This document shows positions 27,171 through 39,770 of a DNA stretch of 64,000 bases, piece after piece. Source of the stretch: Burkholderia sp. Bp9143 (GTDB taxonomy: Bacteria; Pseudomonadota; Gammaproteobacteria; Burkholderiales; Burkholderiaceae); NCBI RefSeq assembly GCF_003853645.1, contig NZ_QTPO01000002.1:186001-250000 (forward strand), read 5' to 3'. The notes beneath the pieces are model-generated. The model was not told where the DNA came from, did not search any database, and worked only from the letters and a program-made list of their open reading frames with translations. The position numbers and the translations under genes are program-made. Position 1 is the first letter of the stretch; each line of letters opens with the position of its first letter.

Positions 27171-27203
27171 AAAAACCGTGCACCGTGTGCACGGTTTTTT
27201 TTT
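27171..27203 (+). terminator. Rho-independent terminator after the right attachment repeat
   Basis: AAAAACCGTGCAC (27171-27183) pairs with GTGCACGGTTTTT (27187-27199), T to 27203. It lies at the same distance from CCA as expected for the native tRNA-Pro terminator, so it is probably the original one, displaced by the insertion. Confidence 0.92.
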
Positions 27204-27312
27204 GCCTTCTGTTTGCCTGATCGCGCGAGCCCTCGTGCCGCGCCCGACACATCCCGGCCGCCGGCCTCTGCTATATTCCCTTCATCCCTGTCCTTCACTG
27301 CCCTTCTGACGC

Positions 27313-28599
27313 GTGGACCAAATTCCCTTATGGGCGCAAATCGGCGCCGTCTTCCTGCTTCTCCTCTGCTCCAGCTTCTTTTCCATTTCCGAGACCGCGA
27401 TGATGGCGCTCAACCGCCATCGGCTGAAGCATCTCGCCGGCCAGGGCGTGCTCGGCGCGAAAACCACGCAGGGCCTCCTCACGCGCACTGACCTGCTGCT
27501 CAGCGTGATCCTGATCGGCAACAACCTGTTCAACACGATCATCCCGGTCCTGACGACGTCGCTCGCGCTGCACACGTTCGGCCGTAACAACCTCGCGCTG
27601 TCGATCGCGACCGGCATCGTCGCGTTCCTGATCATCGTGTTCGCGGAAATCGCGCCGAAGATCGTCGGCGCGACCTTTCCCGAGCGCATCGCGCTGCCGG
27701 CCAGTCTCGTGATCGCGCCGCTGATGCGCGTGTTCAAGCCGGTCGTCTGGTTCGTCAACGCGCTCGCGAACGGCGTGCTCTGGGTGCTGCGCATCAATAC
27801 GAAGAAGGGACGCGACCAGCGGATGTCGGCCGACGAGCTGCGCGCGATCGTGCTCGAGTCGAGCAGCTTCATGCCGACCAAGCACCGCAGCATCCTGCTC
27901 AACCTGTTCGACCTCGAGAACATCACGGTCGACGACGTGATGGTGCCGCGCCGGCAGATCGAGTCGCTCAACTTCTACGCGCCGCTCGACGACATCCTGC
28001 ATCAGCTCGAGACCTGCTATCACAACCGCCTGGTCGTCTACGAAGGCGACATCGACAAGGTGCTGGGCGTGCTGCACGTCCGCAAGACGCTCACCGCGCT
28101 GCACAACCAGGATTTCGACCGCGAAACGTTGCGCACGCTGCTCGCCGAGCCGTACTACGTGCCGTCGGGCACGCCGGTCGTCCAGCAGCTCCAGTATTTC
28201 CAGGAAAGCCGGCAGCGGACCGCGCTCGTCGTCAACGAGTACGGTGAACTCGAGGGGCTCGTCACGCCCGAGGACATCATCGAGGAGCTGATCGGCGAAT
28301 TCACGACGTCGATGCCGCGCGGCGAACGCGCGGGCGGCTGGGACGCGAACGGCGAATGCATCGTCGCCGCCAGCATGCCGCTACGAGAACTGAACCGCTG
28401 GCTGCACCTGCAACTGCCGACCGACGGACCGAAGACGCTGAACGGCCTGATCCTCGAAATCCTCGAGGAAATTCCCGAAGGCGACGTGTGCCTGAAAATC
28501 CGCGACGTGATGCTCGAGGTCATGCGCAGCGACGACCAGGCCGTGCGTACCGTCAAGCTCTTCAAACCGCACAGCACGCGCGCACGCGCCGCGCGCTAG
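27313..28599 (+). CDS. HlyC/CorC (CNNM/UPF0053) family membrane protein with CBS pair
   Basis: A 428-residue protein. The N-terminal DUF21/CNNM domain (about 1-190) has three to four hydrophobic helices (IGAVFLLLLCSSFFSISETAMMALNRHR, ...). Two CBS domains follow (about 200-330; DVMVPRRQIESL, VVNEYGELEGLVTPEDIIEELIGE), then a C-terminal CorC/HlyC FAD-like domain. Relatives transport or sense Mg2+/Co2+; the older name hemolysin is misleading. A GTG start at 27313 is used. It stands alone downstream of the element scar and upstream of the pil genes. Confidence 0.9.
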   Translation: MDQIPLWAQIGAVFLLLLCSSFFSISETAMMALNRHRLKHLAGQGVLGAKTTQGLLTRTDLLLSVILIGNNLFNTIIPVLTTSLALHTFGRNNLALSIATGIVAFLIIVFAEIAPKIVGATFPERIALPASLVIAPLMRVFKPVVWFVNALANGVLWVLRINTKKGRDQRMSADELRAIVLESSSFMPTKHRSILLNLFDLENITVDDVMVPRRQIESLNFYAPLDDILHQLETCYHNRLVVYEGDIDKVLGVLHVRKTLTALHNQDFDRETLRTLLAEPYYVPSGTPVVQQLQYFQESRQRTALVVNEYGELEGLVTPEDIIEELIGEFTTSMPRGERAGGWDANGECIVAASMPLRELNRWLHLQLPTDGPKTLNGLILEILEEIPEGDVCLKIRDVMLEVMRSDDQAVRTVKLFKPHSTRARAAR

Positions 28600-28681
28600 C
28601 CGAACGGCCGACTGTCGGCGCCGCTCGTGATACGCGACCATTTGCCGGTCACGATCAACAGGCGGCCGAGCGCCGGCTCAC

Positions 28682-29959
28682 ATGCACTTCCCACCTCCCG
28701 GGGCGCCGCTGCGCACGCAGCGGCCGCCCGTCTCCACCGACGCATCGCTCGCTGAAACATCCCGGTCGCTCGACGCGACGCAACTCGACGATTCGCCCGC
28801 CGTACGGCTGCTGACCGACACGCTGCACGCCGCCCGCGTGCGCGACGCGTCAGACATCCACGTCGAACCGTTCGAAGCAGGCTGGCGCATCCGCCTGCGT
28901 ATAGACGGCGTCCTGCATGAACACGCGCGACCGCCCGCTCATCTGCGCGACGCGCTCGTGACGCGGATCAAGGTGCTCGCCCGCATGGACATCGCCGAGC
29001 GCCGGCTTCCGCAGGACGGCCGGCTGCGCATAGCGGTCGACGGTGGCATGCGAGGGGACTACCGGGTCAGCTCGCTGCCCACGCTGTTCGGCGAAAAGCT
29101 CGTGTTGCGCCGCCTCGAAACGCTGCCGCCCGACCTCACGCTCGCGCGCCTCGGGTTCGACGCGCGGCAGGCCGCGGCGATGGAAGCCGCGATACGCGCG
29201 CCGCACGGTCTCGTGCTCGTCACCGGGCCGACCGGCAGCGGCAAGACGCTGTCGCTCTACTGCGCGCTGCAGATGCTCGACCGCGATGCGCACAACGTAT
29301 GCACGGTCGAGGATCCGGCCGAGATTCAGCTCGACGGCATCAACCAGGTCGGTGTCGCCGAAAAGGCCGGGCTCACTTTTGCCACTGCGCTGCGCGCGCT
29401 GCTGCGGCAGGACCCGGACGTCATCATGGTCGGTGAAATTCGCGATGCGGAGACGGCCGACGTCGCGATCAAGGCCGCGCAAACCGGGCACCTCGTGCTG
29501 TCGACGCTGCATACGAACGACGCGCCGGCAGCCGTCGCGCGACTGCTCGACATCGGTGTCGCGCCGTACAACCTGGCGGCCGCGTTGCGCCTCGTCACCG
29601 CGCAACGCCTCGTTCGGCGTCTGTGCACCACCTGCCGTGTGCGTTCGGACGCGTCGGTGCGCGCGCTGCGCGACGCAGGCTGCGACCCGGCGACGCTGGA
29701 ATCCGGATGGCGCCCGTTCGTCGCACGCGGCTGTTCCGCCTGTCACGGCATCGGTTATCGAGGCCGGATCGGCCTGCATCAGACGATGCCGGTTTCACCG
29801 GAGATGGCGGAACGCATCGTCGCGCGCGCAAGCGTCGGCGCGCTCGCGCAATGCGCGGCCGCCGAGGGCGTACGCAGTCTGCGTGACGCGGCACTCGCGC
29901 ACGTTCGCGACGGCACGACGAGCGTCGCGGAAGCGCTGGCCGCGACGCCTGACGCGTGA
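28682..29959 (+). CDS. pilB: Type IV pilus assembly ATPase (PilB/GspE family)
   Basis: Motor ATPase driving pilus extension. At 425 residues it is short for the family: it lacks the usual ~150-residue N-terminal MshEN domain and begins close to the N2 domain (ASDIHVEPFEAGWRIRLRIDG). Walker A is GPTGSGKT (182-189), the Asp box, Walker B (LLRQDPDVIMVGEIRD) and His box (TGHLVLSTLHTND) are intact, and the tetra-cysteine zinc site is CTTC (about 314) with CSAC (about 352). The stop overlaps the pilC start (GTGA). Neighbours pilC and pilD make a type IV pilus role more likely than type II secretion. Confidence 0.9.
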   Translation: MHFPPPGAPLRTQRPPVSTDASLAETSRSLDATQLDDSPAVRLLTDTLHAARVRDASDIHVEPFEAGWRIRLRIDGVLHEHARPPAHLRDALVTRIKVLARMDIAERRLPQDGRLRIAVDGGMRGDYRVSSLPTLFGEKLVLRRLETLPPDLTLARLGFDARQAAAMEAAIRAPHGLVLVTGPTGSGKTLSLYCALQMLDRDAHNVCTVEDPAEIQLDGINQVGVAEKAGLTFATALRALLRQDPDVIMVGEIRDAETADVAIKAAQTGHLVLSTLHTNDAPAAVARLLDIGVAPYNLAAALRLVTAQRLVRRLCTTCRVRSDASVRALRDAGCDPATLESGWRPFVARGCSACHGIGYRGRIGLHQTMPVSPEMAERIVARASVGALAQCAAAEGVRSLRDAALAHVRDGTTSVAEALAATPDA

Positions 29960-31170
29960 TCGCAATGCATATGCCGCCGCCCGAGACGCGTTTCGCGTGG
30001 CGTGGCCGTCGTCGCGACGGCACGCCATGCCGCGGGAACGTCATCGCCTTCGATGCAGCCGCCGCGCGCGCAGCGCTCGCGCGCGACGGCGTCGCGGTGC
30101 TGTCGCTCGACGTCCGCGGCACGGCCCGACCACCGGCGGCCGGCGCACGGGAGGTCACGCGCTTCACGCGTCAGCTCGCTAGCCTGCTGCAAGCCGGACT
30201 GCCGCTCGCACCGTCGCTCGAGATGCTCGCCCGCACCCGTACGCGCGACGGGCTGCCGCGCATCGCCGCCGGCCTCGCACGCGAGATCGTCGGCGGACAA
30301 CGCTTCGCCGCCGCGCTTGCACGCTATCCGTCCCAGTTCGGCACGCTGTATCGCCAGTTGATCGAGGTGGGCGAGGCATCGGGCGCGCTCGGGACCGTAC
30401 TGACCCGCGTCGCGGAGCACCGCGAACGCGCCGACGCGCAATGGCGCAAGCTGCGCGCCGCACTCGCCTACCCGGTCGCCGTCATCGTGTTCGCGCTCGC
30501 GATCTCGGCCGCGCTGATGGTGTGGGTCGTGCCGACGTTCCGGCAGATCTTCGATGGCTTCGGCGCGGCGTTGCCGGCCCCGACCCGCGCCCTGCTCGCC
30601 CTCTCGTCCGCGACATCGGCCTGGGGCGGCACGTTCGTCGCTGGCGCAGCCGGCGCGGGACTCGCCGCGCGCCACGCGCTGCGGCGCTCGCCATCGCTGC
30701 GCTACACGGTCGCGCTACACGTGCTGAATGCGCCGCTCGTCGGCAGCGCGCTCACGCGGTTCGCGACCGCGCGCTGGTGCCGCTCGCTTGCAACGCTGCT
30801 CGGTGCGGGCGTCCCGCTCGCCGATGCATTCGCCACGCTCGAACGCACCGCCGGCCATCCGGTGTTCGAACAGGCCACCGCGCAGATCGCGACGCGCGTG
30901 CTGCGCGGCGCGCGTCTCGCCGACGCGATGCACGCGGCGGGCTGCTTTCCGGACGACGTCGTGCAGCCGATCGCCGTCGCCGAGGAAACCGGCGCGCTCG
31001 ACACGATGCTCGCCGACATCGCCGCGCTTTGCGAGCGTCAGCTCGACGCGCGCCTCGATGCGCTCGCCGCGCTCGGCGAGCCGCTGATCGTGATCGTGCT
31101 GGGCGCGCTCGTCGGCGGCCTTGTGATCGCGATGTATCTGCCCATCCTTCAGCTAGGCAACGTGGTGTAG
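29956..31170 (+). CDS. pilC: Type IV pilus inner-membrane platform protein (PilC/GspF family)
   Basis: A 404-residue inner-membrane protein around which the pilus motor works. Two repeated GspF/T2SSF domains are visible: FTRQLASLLQAGLPLAPSLE near residue 70 and FATARWCRSLATLLGAGVPL near 270, with a hydrophobic helix pair at about 170-220 and another at the C-terminus (LIVIVLGALVGGLVIAMYLP). The GTG at 29956 overlaps the pilB stop; ATG 29965 or 29971 are alternatives and none has a clear ribosome site. pilD follows after 45 bases. Confidence 0.9.
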   Translation: MIAMHMPPPETRFAWRGRRRDGTPCRGNVIAFDAAAARAALARDGVAVLSLDVRGTARPPAAGAREVTRFTRQLASLLQAGLPLAPSLEMLARTRTRDGLPRIAAGLAREIVGGQRFAAALARYPSQFGTLYRQLIEVGEASGALGTVLTRVAEHRERADAQWRKLRAALAYPVAVIVFALAISAALMVWVVPTFRQIFDGFGAALPAPTRALLALSSATSAWGGTFVAGAAGAGLAARHALRRSPSLRYTVALHVLNAPLVGSALTRFATARWCRSLATLLGAGVPLADAFATLERTAGHPVFEQATAQIATRVLRGARLADAMHAAGCFPDDVVQPIAVAEETGALDTMLADIAALCERQLDARLDALAALGEPLIVIVLGALVGGLVIAMYLPILQLGNVV

Positions 31171-31215
31171 CATCGCAACCGACTCTGTCGCCTTTCAAGC
31201 CCGAACCCGAGCCCC

Positions 31216-32127
31216 ATGACGCCCGCGCCCCTGACCACCGTTTTCGACTCGCCCGACAGCACGTTGCTCGCGCTGGCGATGCTGCCGCCCGCGGTGCAGT
31301 ATGTATTCGCCGTCGTGCTCGGCCTGTGCGTCGGCAGCTTCGTGAACGTCGTCGTGCACCGGATCCCGGTGATGATGCAGCGCGCCTGGCAGGCCGAAAT
31401 CGCCGAAGCGACCGGCAGCGCGAGCACGCCGCCGGACGACGGCTATCCGCCGCACTACGATCTGTGGCGCCCGCGCAGCGCCTGTCCGCATTGCGGTCAC
31501 GTGCTGCGCGCGTGGGAGAACATCCCGCTTGTCAGCTACCTGCTGTTGCGCGGGCGCTGCCGTCAGTGCGGCCATGCGATCGGCGTGCGCTATCCGCTCG
31601 TCGAGCTTGCCGGTGCGCTGCTCGCCGCCGGGTCGCTCGCCGCGTTCGGCCCCACCGTCGCCGCACTCGCCGCGTTCGGACTGTGTGCCGCGCTGCTGGC
31701 GATGAGCGCGATCGATATCCGGACCGGCTACCTGCCCGATTCGATGACGCTGCCGCTGCTGTGGGCCGGGCTCGCACTGAATCTCGGCGGAACGTTCACG
31801 TCGCTGCGTTCGGCCGTGGTCGGCGCGATGGCTGGCTACCTGTTCCTGTGGTCGATCTACTGGCTGTTCAAATGGCTGCGCGGCATCGAGGGCATCGGCT
31901 TCGGCGACCTGAAGCTGCTCGCCGCGCTCGGTGCATGGATGGGCTGGACCGCACTGCCGCAGGTCGTGCTGTTCGCCGCGGTGACGGGCGCGCTCGTCGG
32001 GCTCGTCGCGACCTGGCGCGGGCGCATGCGTTTCGAGGAGCCGATTCCGTTCGGCCCGTTCCTCGCGGCAGGCGGCGTCGCCACGCTATTTTTCGGTACA
32101 CCTTTCTATTCGGCGCTCGGCGGCTGA
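31216..32127 (+). CDS. pilD: Prepilin peptidase / N-methyltransferase
   Basis: Cleaves the leader of type IV prepilins and pseudopilins and N-methylates the new N-terminus. The 303-residue, eight-helix aspartyl protease has the zinc-binding methylase loop with C90/C93 and C115/C118. Both catalytic aspartates are present: Asp167 in SAIDIRTGYLPD and Asp231 in GIGFGDLKLLAALG. The segment before the first CxxC pair (about residues 55-85) carries an extra Ala/Pro/Asp-rich stretch. Last gene of the pilBCD set; coaE follows 84 bases later. Confidence 0.94.
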   Translation: MTPAPLTTVFDSPDSTLLALAMLPPAVQYVFAVVLGLCVGSFVNVVVHRIPVMMQRAWQAEIAEATGSASTPPDDGYPPHYDLWRPRSACPHCGHVLRAWENIPLVSYLLLRGRCRQCGHAIGVRYPLVELAGALLAAGSLAAFGPTVAALAAFGLCAALLAMSAIDIRTGYLPDSMTLPLLWAGLALNLGGTFTSLRSAVVGAMAGYLFLWSIYWLFKWLRGIEGIGFGDLKLLAALGAWMGWTALPQVVLFAAVTGALVGLVATWRGRMRFEEPIPFGPFLAAGGVATLFFGTPFYSALGG

Positions 32128-32211
32128 CATGACGCACCGCCGGCGTCCGCTTTGTTCGCTGCGTCGCGGGGAGGCACTTCGCCTCCTTGTGGCGGCCCGG
32201 CGGAGGCTCAC

Positions 32212-32820
32212 ATGTTTTCAATAGGACTCACCGGCGGCATCGGCAGCGGCAAGACGACCGTCGCCGACATGTTCGCCGCACGCGGGGCATCGCTCGTCGA
32301 TACCGACCTGATCGCGCACCGAATCACCGCACCGGCCGGTCTCGCGATGCCGGCGATCGAACACGCATTCGGACCGGACTTCGTCGCGGCCGACGGCTCG
32401 CTCGATCGCGCGAAGATGCGCGCACTCATTTTCAGCGACGACGACGCACGCCGGCGCCTCGAAGCGATCACGCATCCGCTGATCCGCGCCGAGACCGATC
32501 GCGAAGCGCGCGAAGCGCAGGGCCCTTACGTGATCTTCGTCGTGCCGCTGCTCGTGGAGTCAGGCAATTGGAAGGCGCGCAGCGATCGTGTGCTCGTGGT
32601 CGACTGTCCGGTCGAAACGCAGATCGCACGTGTGATGCGGCGCAATGATTTCACGCGTGAACAGGTCGAAGCGATCATCGCAAGACAGGCAACGCGCGAA
32701 GCGCGTCTCGCGGCGGCCGACGACGTGATCGTCAACGACGCGACGACACCCGATGCGCTCGCCGCGCAAGTCGATGCACTGCACCAACGCTATCTCGGAT
32801 TCGCGGCCGCCGCGCACTGA
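32212..32820 (+). CDS. coaE: Dephospho-CoA kinase
   Basis: Final step of coenzyme A synthesis, phosphorylating dephospho-CoA at the 3'-OH. The 202-residue protein has the P-loop GGIGSGKT (residues 8-15), the DTDLIAH substrate motif, and the lid [18 protein letters not shown]. The ATG at 32212 was chosen for the CGGAGG ribosome site at 32201-32206; the open frame extends upstream to 32152 without homology. Position after pilD is typical. Confidence 0.96.
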   Translation: MFSIGLTGGIGSGKTTVADMFAARGASLVDTDLIAHRITAPAGLAMPAIEHAFGPDFVAADGSLDRAKMRALIFSDDDARRRLEAITHPLIRAETDREAREAQGPYVIFVVPLLVESGNWKARSDRVLVVDCPVETQIARVMRRNDFTREQVEAIIARQATREARLAAADDVIVNDATTPDALAAQVDALHQRYLGFAAAAH

Positions 32821-32859
32821 CCGCCGCGCGCGATCGTGATGGTGTACGAAATTGGTGCG

Positions 32860-33685
<826 letters not shown>

Positions 33686-33713
33686 CGGCCGTGTGCCGGT
33701 TCGACGCTTTCGT

Positions 33714-33914
33714 ATGACTACCGTTGTGAAATGTCCTTCGTGCGGCGCGGAAGTGCGCTGGACGCCTGAAAACAAGTTCCGTCCCTTCTGTTCGGCCCGC
33801 TGCAAGCAGCTCGACCTCGGTGCATGGGCCGCAGAAAAGTACCGCATCGGCGGGTCCTCCGACGAGGGTCCGTCGTCGGAGGAAGACGGCACCGACGGCC
33901 GCGGCGACAGCTGA
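33714..33914 (+). CDS. yacG: DNA gyrase inhibitor YacG
   Basis: A 66-residue zinc protein. The four-cysteine site CPSC (residues 7-10) and CSARC is complete and followed by [15 protein letters not shown], the helix that contacts GyrB in E. coli. The acidic C-terminal tail ([19 protein letters not shown]) is longer than needed for binding. The ATG at 33714 starts [11 protein letters not shown]. The order coaE-zapD-yacG is conserved across proteobacteria. Confidence 0.93.
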   Translation: MTTVVKCPSCGAEVRWTPENKFRPFCSARCKQLDLGAWAAEKYRIGGSSDEGPSSEEDGTDGRGDS

Positions 33915-33975
33915 GCGGCGCGCGGCACCGCCCGTGGGCGGATATGGCCCGCCTTTCAGGCGAGCCGTCACGGCG

Positions 33976-34434
33976 TCATTGCGACGCCGCTTCCTTCTCG
34001 AGCAGTTCCAGCACCGGCAGCGCCGCCGGCAACAGCGGCGCGACCTCGACCGGCAGTGGCTGCCACACGAACGCCTGCCCTTCCTTGCTGTGCGGCTCGC
34101 CCGTCCAGCCCGTCACCTTGCAGAAATAGAGCCGCACGTACGCGTGCGGATAATCGTGCTCGAGGGTATGCCAGCGGTGGCTGGCCGTGACCTCGATGCC
34201 GAGTTCCTCGTGCAACTCGCGCGCCAGTGCGTCCTCGACGCTCTCCCCGGCCTCCAGCTTGCCGCCCGGAAACTCCCAGTAGCCTTCGTACGGCTTGCCC
34301 TGCAGCCGCTGCGCGAGCAGGTAGCGGCAGCGGCCGACCGGCCCGTCCGGCCGTACCATCACACCGACCGCGACTTCGGTCACCTTGCGGCCGTCGGGCG
34401 CGCGCACGGCGCTCGTTGTGGAATCCGTGCTCAT
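33976..34434 (-). CDS. MutT-type Nudix hydrolase
   Basis: A 152-residue Nudix enzyme resembling 8-oxo-dGTP diphosphatase MutT. The Nudix box GGKLEAGESVEDALARELHE with the following ELG runs over about residues 57-79 and is complete (REL HEE metal ligands). The EFPGGK just before it is the MutT substrate-site signature. E. coli mutT lies beside secA and yacG, and this locus keeps that neighbourhood, which supports the name. It overlaps the stop of the upstream ATPase by four bases (ATGA), so they are coupled. Confidence 0.86.
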   Translation of the reverse strand: MSTDSTTSAVRAPDGRKVTEVAVGVMVRPDGPVGRCRYLLAQRLQGKPYEGYWEFPGGKLEAGESVEDALARELHEELGIEVTASHRWHTLEHDYPHAYVRLYFCKVTGWTGEPHSKEGQAFVWQPLPVEVAPLLPAALPVLELLEKEAASQ

Positions 34435-35300
34435 GCCTGCTCCTTGCGGCCCGACCAGTCGCGCGCGAACTGCCATGCGACGCGCCCCGACCGCGAACCG
34501 CGCTCGAGCGCCCAGACGAGTGCGTCGCCGCGTGCCGTCTCGATCTCGGCGTCCACGCAGCCGAAATGGCGCAGCCAGTGCGCGACGATGTCGAGGTAGT
34601 CGTCCTGCTTGAACGGGTAGAAGCTGACCCACAGGCCGAAGCGCTCCGACAGCGAGATCTTTTCCTCGACGACTTCACCGGGGTGAATCTCGCCGTCCGG
34701 CAGATGCTTGTACGACTCGTTGTCGCTCATGTATTCGGGCAGCAGATGGCGGCGGTTCGACGTCGCGTAGATCAGCACGTTGTCGGACTGCGCGGCGATC
34801 GAGCCGTCGAGCGCGACCTTCAACGCCTTGTAGCCCGATTCGCCTTCCTCGAACGACAGGTCATCGCAGAACACGATGAACCGCTCCGGACGCCGCGCGA
34901 TCAGCTCGACGATGTCGCCGAGATCGTGCAGGTCGTCCTTGTCGACTTCGATCAGGCGCAGCCCCTCCTTCGCATACGCGTTCAGGCACGCCTTGATCAG
35001 CGACGACTTGCCGGTGCCGCGGGCACCGGTCAGCAGCACGTTGTTCGCCGGCTTGCACTGCACGAACTGTCGCGTGTTCTGCTCGATCAGCCCTTTCTGA
35101 CGATCGATGTTGTGCAGGTCGTCGAGCGTGATCGTCGACGCGGCCGGCACCGGCTGCAGATAGCCGCGCCCCTGGCGTTTGCGCCAGCGAAACGCAGTGG
35201 CGGCATTCCAGTCGACGGCCGCCGGCGCGGGCGGCAGCATCCCCTCGAGGCGGCCGAGCAGCGCTTCCGCGCGCGTCAGAAACTGTTCGAGCTTGTCCAT
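34431..35300 (-). CDS. DUF815 AAA-type ATPase
   Basis: A 289-residue predicted ATPase. Walker A is GARGTGKSS (residues 92-100), Walker B is RFIVFCDDLSFE, and a sensor-like ATSNRRHLLPEYM follows, matching the DUF815 branch of AAA proteins. The role is not established. In beta-proteobacteria it regularly lies between argJ and mutT, as here, and ends coupled to the Nudix gene. The ATG at 35300 follows the argJ stop by 19 bases. Confidence 0.88.
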   Translation of the reverse strand: MDKLEQFLTRAEALLGRLEGMLPPAPAAVDWNAATAFRWRKRQGRGYLQPVPAASTITLDDLHNIDRQKGLIEQNTRQFVQCKPANNVLLTGARGTGKSSLIKACLNAYAKEGLRLIEVDKDDLHDLGDIVELIARRPERFIVFCDDLSFEEGESGYKALKVALDGSIAAQSDNVLIYATSNRRHLLPEYMSDNESYKHLPDGEIHPGEVVEEKISLSERFGLWVSFYPFKQDDYLDIVAHWLRHFGCVDAEIETARGDALVWALERGSRSGRVAWQFARDWSGRKEQA

Positions 35301-35319
35301 GTCGTTCGAGCGCTCCCGA

Positions 35320-36561
35320 TCAGGAGCGGTAATCCGCGTTGATGCTCACGTAATCGTGCGACAGGTCGCACGTCCAGACGGTTGCCTGCGCGTCGCCGCG
35401 GCCGAGCAGCACGCGGATCGTGATTTCGCTCTGCTTCATCACGCGCTGGCCGTCCTCTTCCTGGTAGGCGGGATTGCGACCGCCGGCCTTCGCGACGAGC
35501 ACGTCGTCGAGATAGAGATCGATCTTGCCGACGTCGAGATCCGTGACGCCCGCATAGCCGATCGCCGCGAGGATCCGGCCCAGGTTGGGGTCGGATGCAT
35601 AGAAAGCCGTCTTCACGAGCGGCGAATGTCCGATCGCATACGCGATCTGGCGGCACTCGGCGACACTCTTGCCGCCTTCGACCTGCACCGTCATGAATTT
35701 CGTCGCGCCTTCGCCGTCGCGCACGATCAGTTGCGACAACACCTGGGCGACCTGCGTGACCGCGTCGCGCAGCGCCGCATAGGCCGGCGAGTCCGTCGAC
35801 GTGATCGCGGGAAGCGTGCTCTTGCCCGACGCGATCAGGATGAACGAGTCGTTCGTCGACGTGTCGCCGTCGATCGTGATGCAGTTGAACGAGCGATCGG
35901 CCACTTCCTTCACGAGCGTGTCGAGCACCGGCTGCGCGACGTTCGCATCGAACGCGAGGAAGCCCAGCATCGTCGCCATGTTCGGCTTGATCATGCCCGC
36001 GCCCTTGCTGATGCCCGTCAGCGTGACCGTGTGGCCGTCGATCGTCACCTGGCGCGACGTGGCCTTCGGCAGCGTGTCGGTCGTCATGATCGCCTGCGCG
36101 GCGTCGTACCAGTTCGCGGCCTTGCGGTTCGCGAGCGCGGCCGGCAGCCCGGCCTTCAGGCGGTCGATCGGCAGCGGCTCGAGAATCACGCCGGTCGAGA
36201 ACGGCAGCACCTGCGCGGCGTCGATGCCCGCGAGGCGCGCGAGTTCCGCGCAGGTTTCGCGGGTGTTCGCGAGGCCCGGCTCGCCGGTGCCCGCATTCGC
36301 GTTACCCGTGTTCACGACGAGCGCGCGGATGCCCGCGCCGCCGTCACGCACCTTTGCCAGGTGCTCGCGGCACACCGTCACCGGTGCGGCGCAGAAGCGA
36401 TTCTCGGTGAATACGCCGGCGACCGTCGCCCCTTCGTCGACGGAGATGACCAGCACGTCCTTGCGATTCGGCTTGCGGATGTTCGCTTCCGCCCAGCCGA
36501 GCGTGACGCCGGCGACGGGTTGGAGTTGGGCGGGATCGATCGACGGAAAATTGACAGCCAT
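35320..36561 (-). CDS. argJ: Bifunctional ornithine acetyltransferase / N-acetylglutamate synthase
   Basis: Transfers acetyl from N-acetylornithine to glutamate in the cyclic arginine pathway, and in bifunctional forms also uses acetyl-CoA. The 413-residue precursor contains the self-cleavage site [10 protein letters not shown], with the scissile Ala196-Thr197 bond; Thr197 becomes the nucleophile. SKGAGMI before it is the oxyanion-hole region. The ATG at 36561 starts [10 protein letters not shown]. Whether it is mono- or bifunctional cannot be read here. Confidence 0.95.
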   Translation of the reverse strand: MAVNFPSIDPAQLQPVAGVTLGWAEANIRKPNRKDVLVISVDEGATVAGVFTENRFCAAPVTVCREHLAKVRDGGAGIRALVVNTGNANAGTGEPGLANTRETCAELARLAGIDAAQVLPFSTGVILEPLPIDRLKAGLPAALANRKAANWYDAAQAIMTTDTLPKATSRQVTIDGHTVTLTGISKGAGMIKPNMATMLGFLAFDANVAQPVLDTLVKEVADRSFNCITIDGDTSTNDSFILIASGKSTLPAITSTDSPAYAALRDAVTQVAQVLSQLIVRDGEGATKFMTVQVEGGKSVAECRQIAYAIGHSPLVKTAFYASDPNLGRILAAIGYAGVTDLDVGKIDLYLDDVLVAKAGGRNPAYQEEDGQRVMKQSEITIRVLLGRGDAQATVWTCDLSHDYVSINADYRS

Positions 36562-36580
36562 GGGGCACACCTGCCGGATG

Positions 36581-36604
36581 GAAAATGCCGGCACGCGCCG
36601 GCAT
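36581..36604 (-). terminator. Terminator between secA and argJ
   Basis: ATGCCGGC (36585-36592) pairs with GCCGGCAT (36597-36604); on the minus strand the stem runs into TTTTCC. The U-tract is short, so some readthrough from secA into argJ is likely. Confidence 0.6.
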
Positions 36605-36704
36605 CGATTGGAAGAACCGGCGGCCGCATGAGCGGGCCGCCGCAACTCACATCACTGACTCGAAGCTGCGAACGAAGCGGCACGCGGACGCGCGCCGCCG
36701 CCGA

Positions 36705-39503
<2,799 letters not shown>

Positions 39504-39770
39504 CGGATCGGATCCTGCGTCGCAGCACCGGCGCCCGGCGCGTGTTGCGCGCCCCGACGCCCGAGCCTCGGCGGCTTAGCGAATTAGTGGAATCAAACGA
39601 GGAATTTTAGCACGCGGGAAAGCATGCGCCCGTGTCCCGGCCGGACTCGCGCCGTGCGCCGGGACCGCGCCGGCAACCGGGCGCACGGCCCGAAAGCCGC
39701 ACGTGCGCGTGCCGGCGCGGGTACAATCGGCGTCAACGTCCGCGCACGTGCGCGCCCGAAGAATGCCTCG

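Noticed and set aside
26464-27252. 262-codon minus-strand frame across the element scar
   Set aside because: Only its last ~32 codons before the junction make sense (the helix-turn-helix); the rest reads through the attachment repeat and non-coding DNA.
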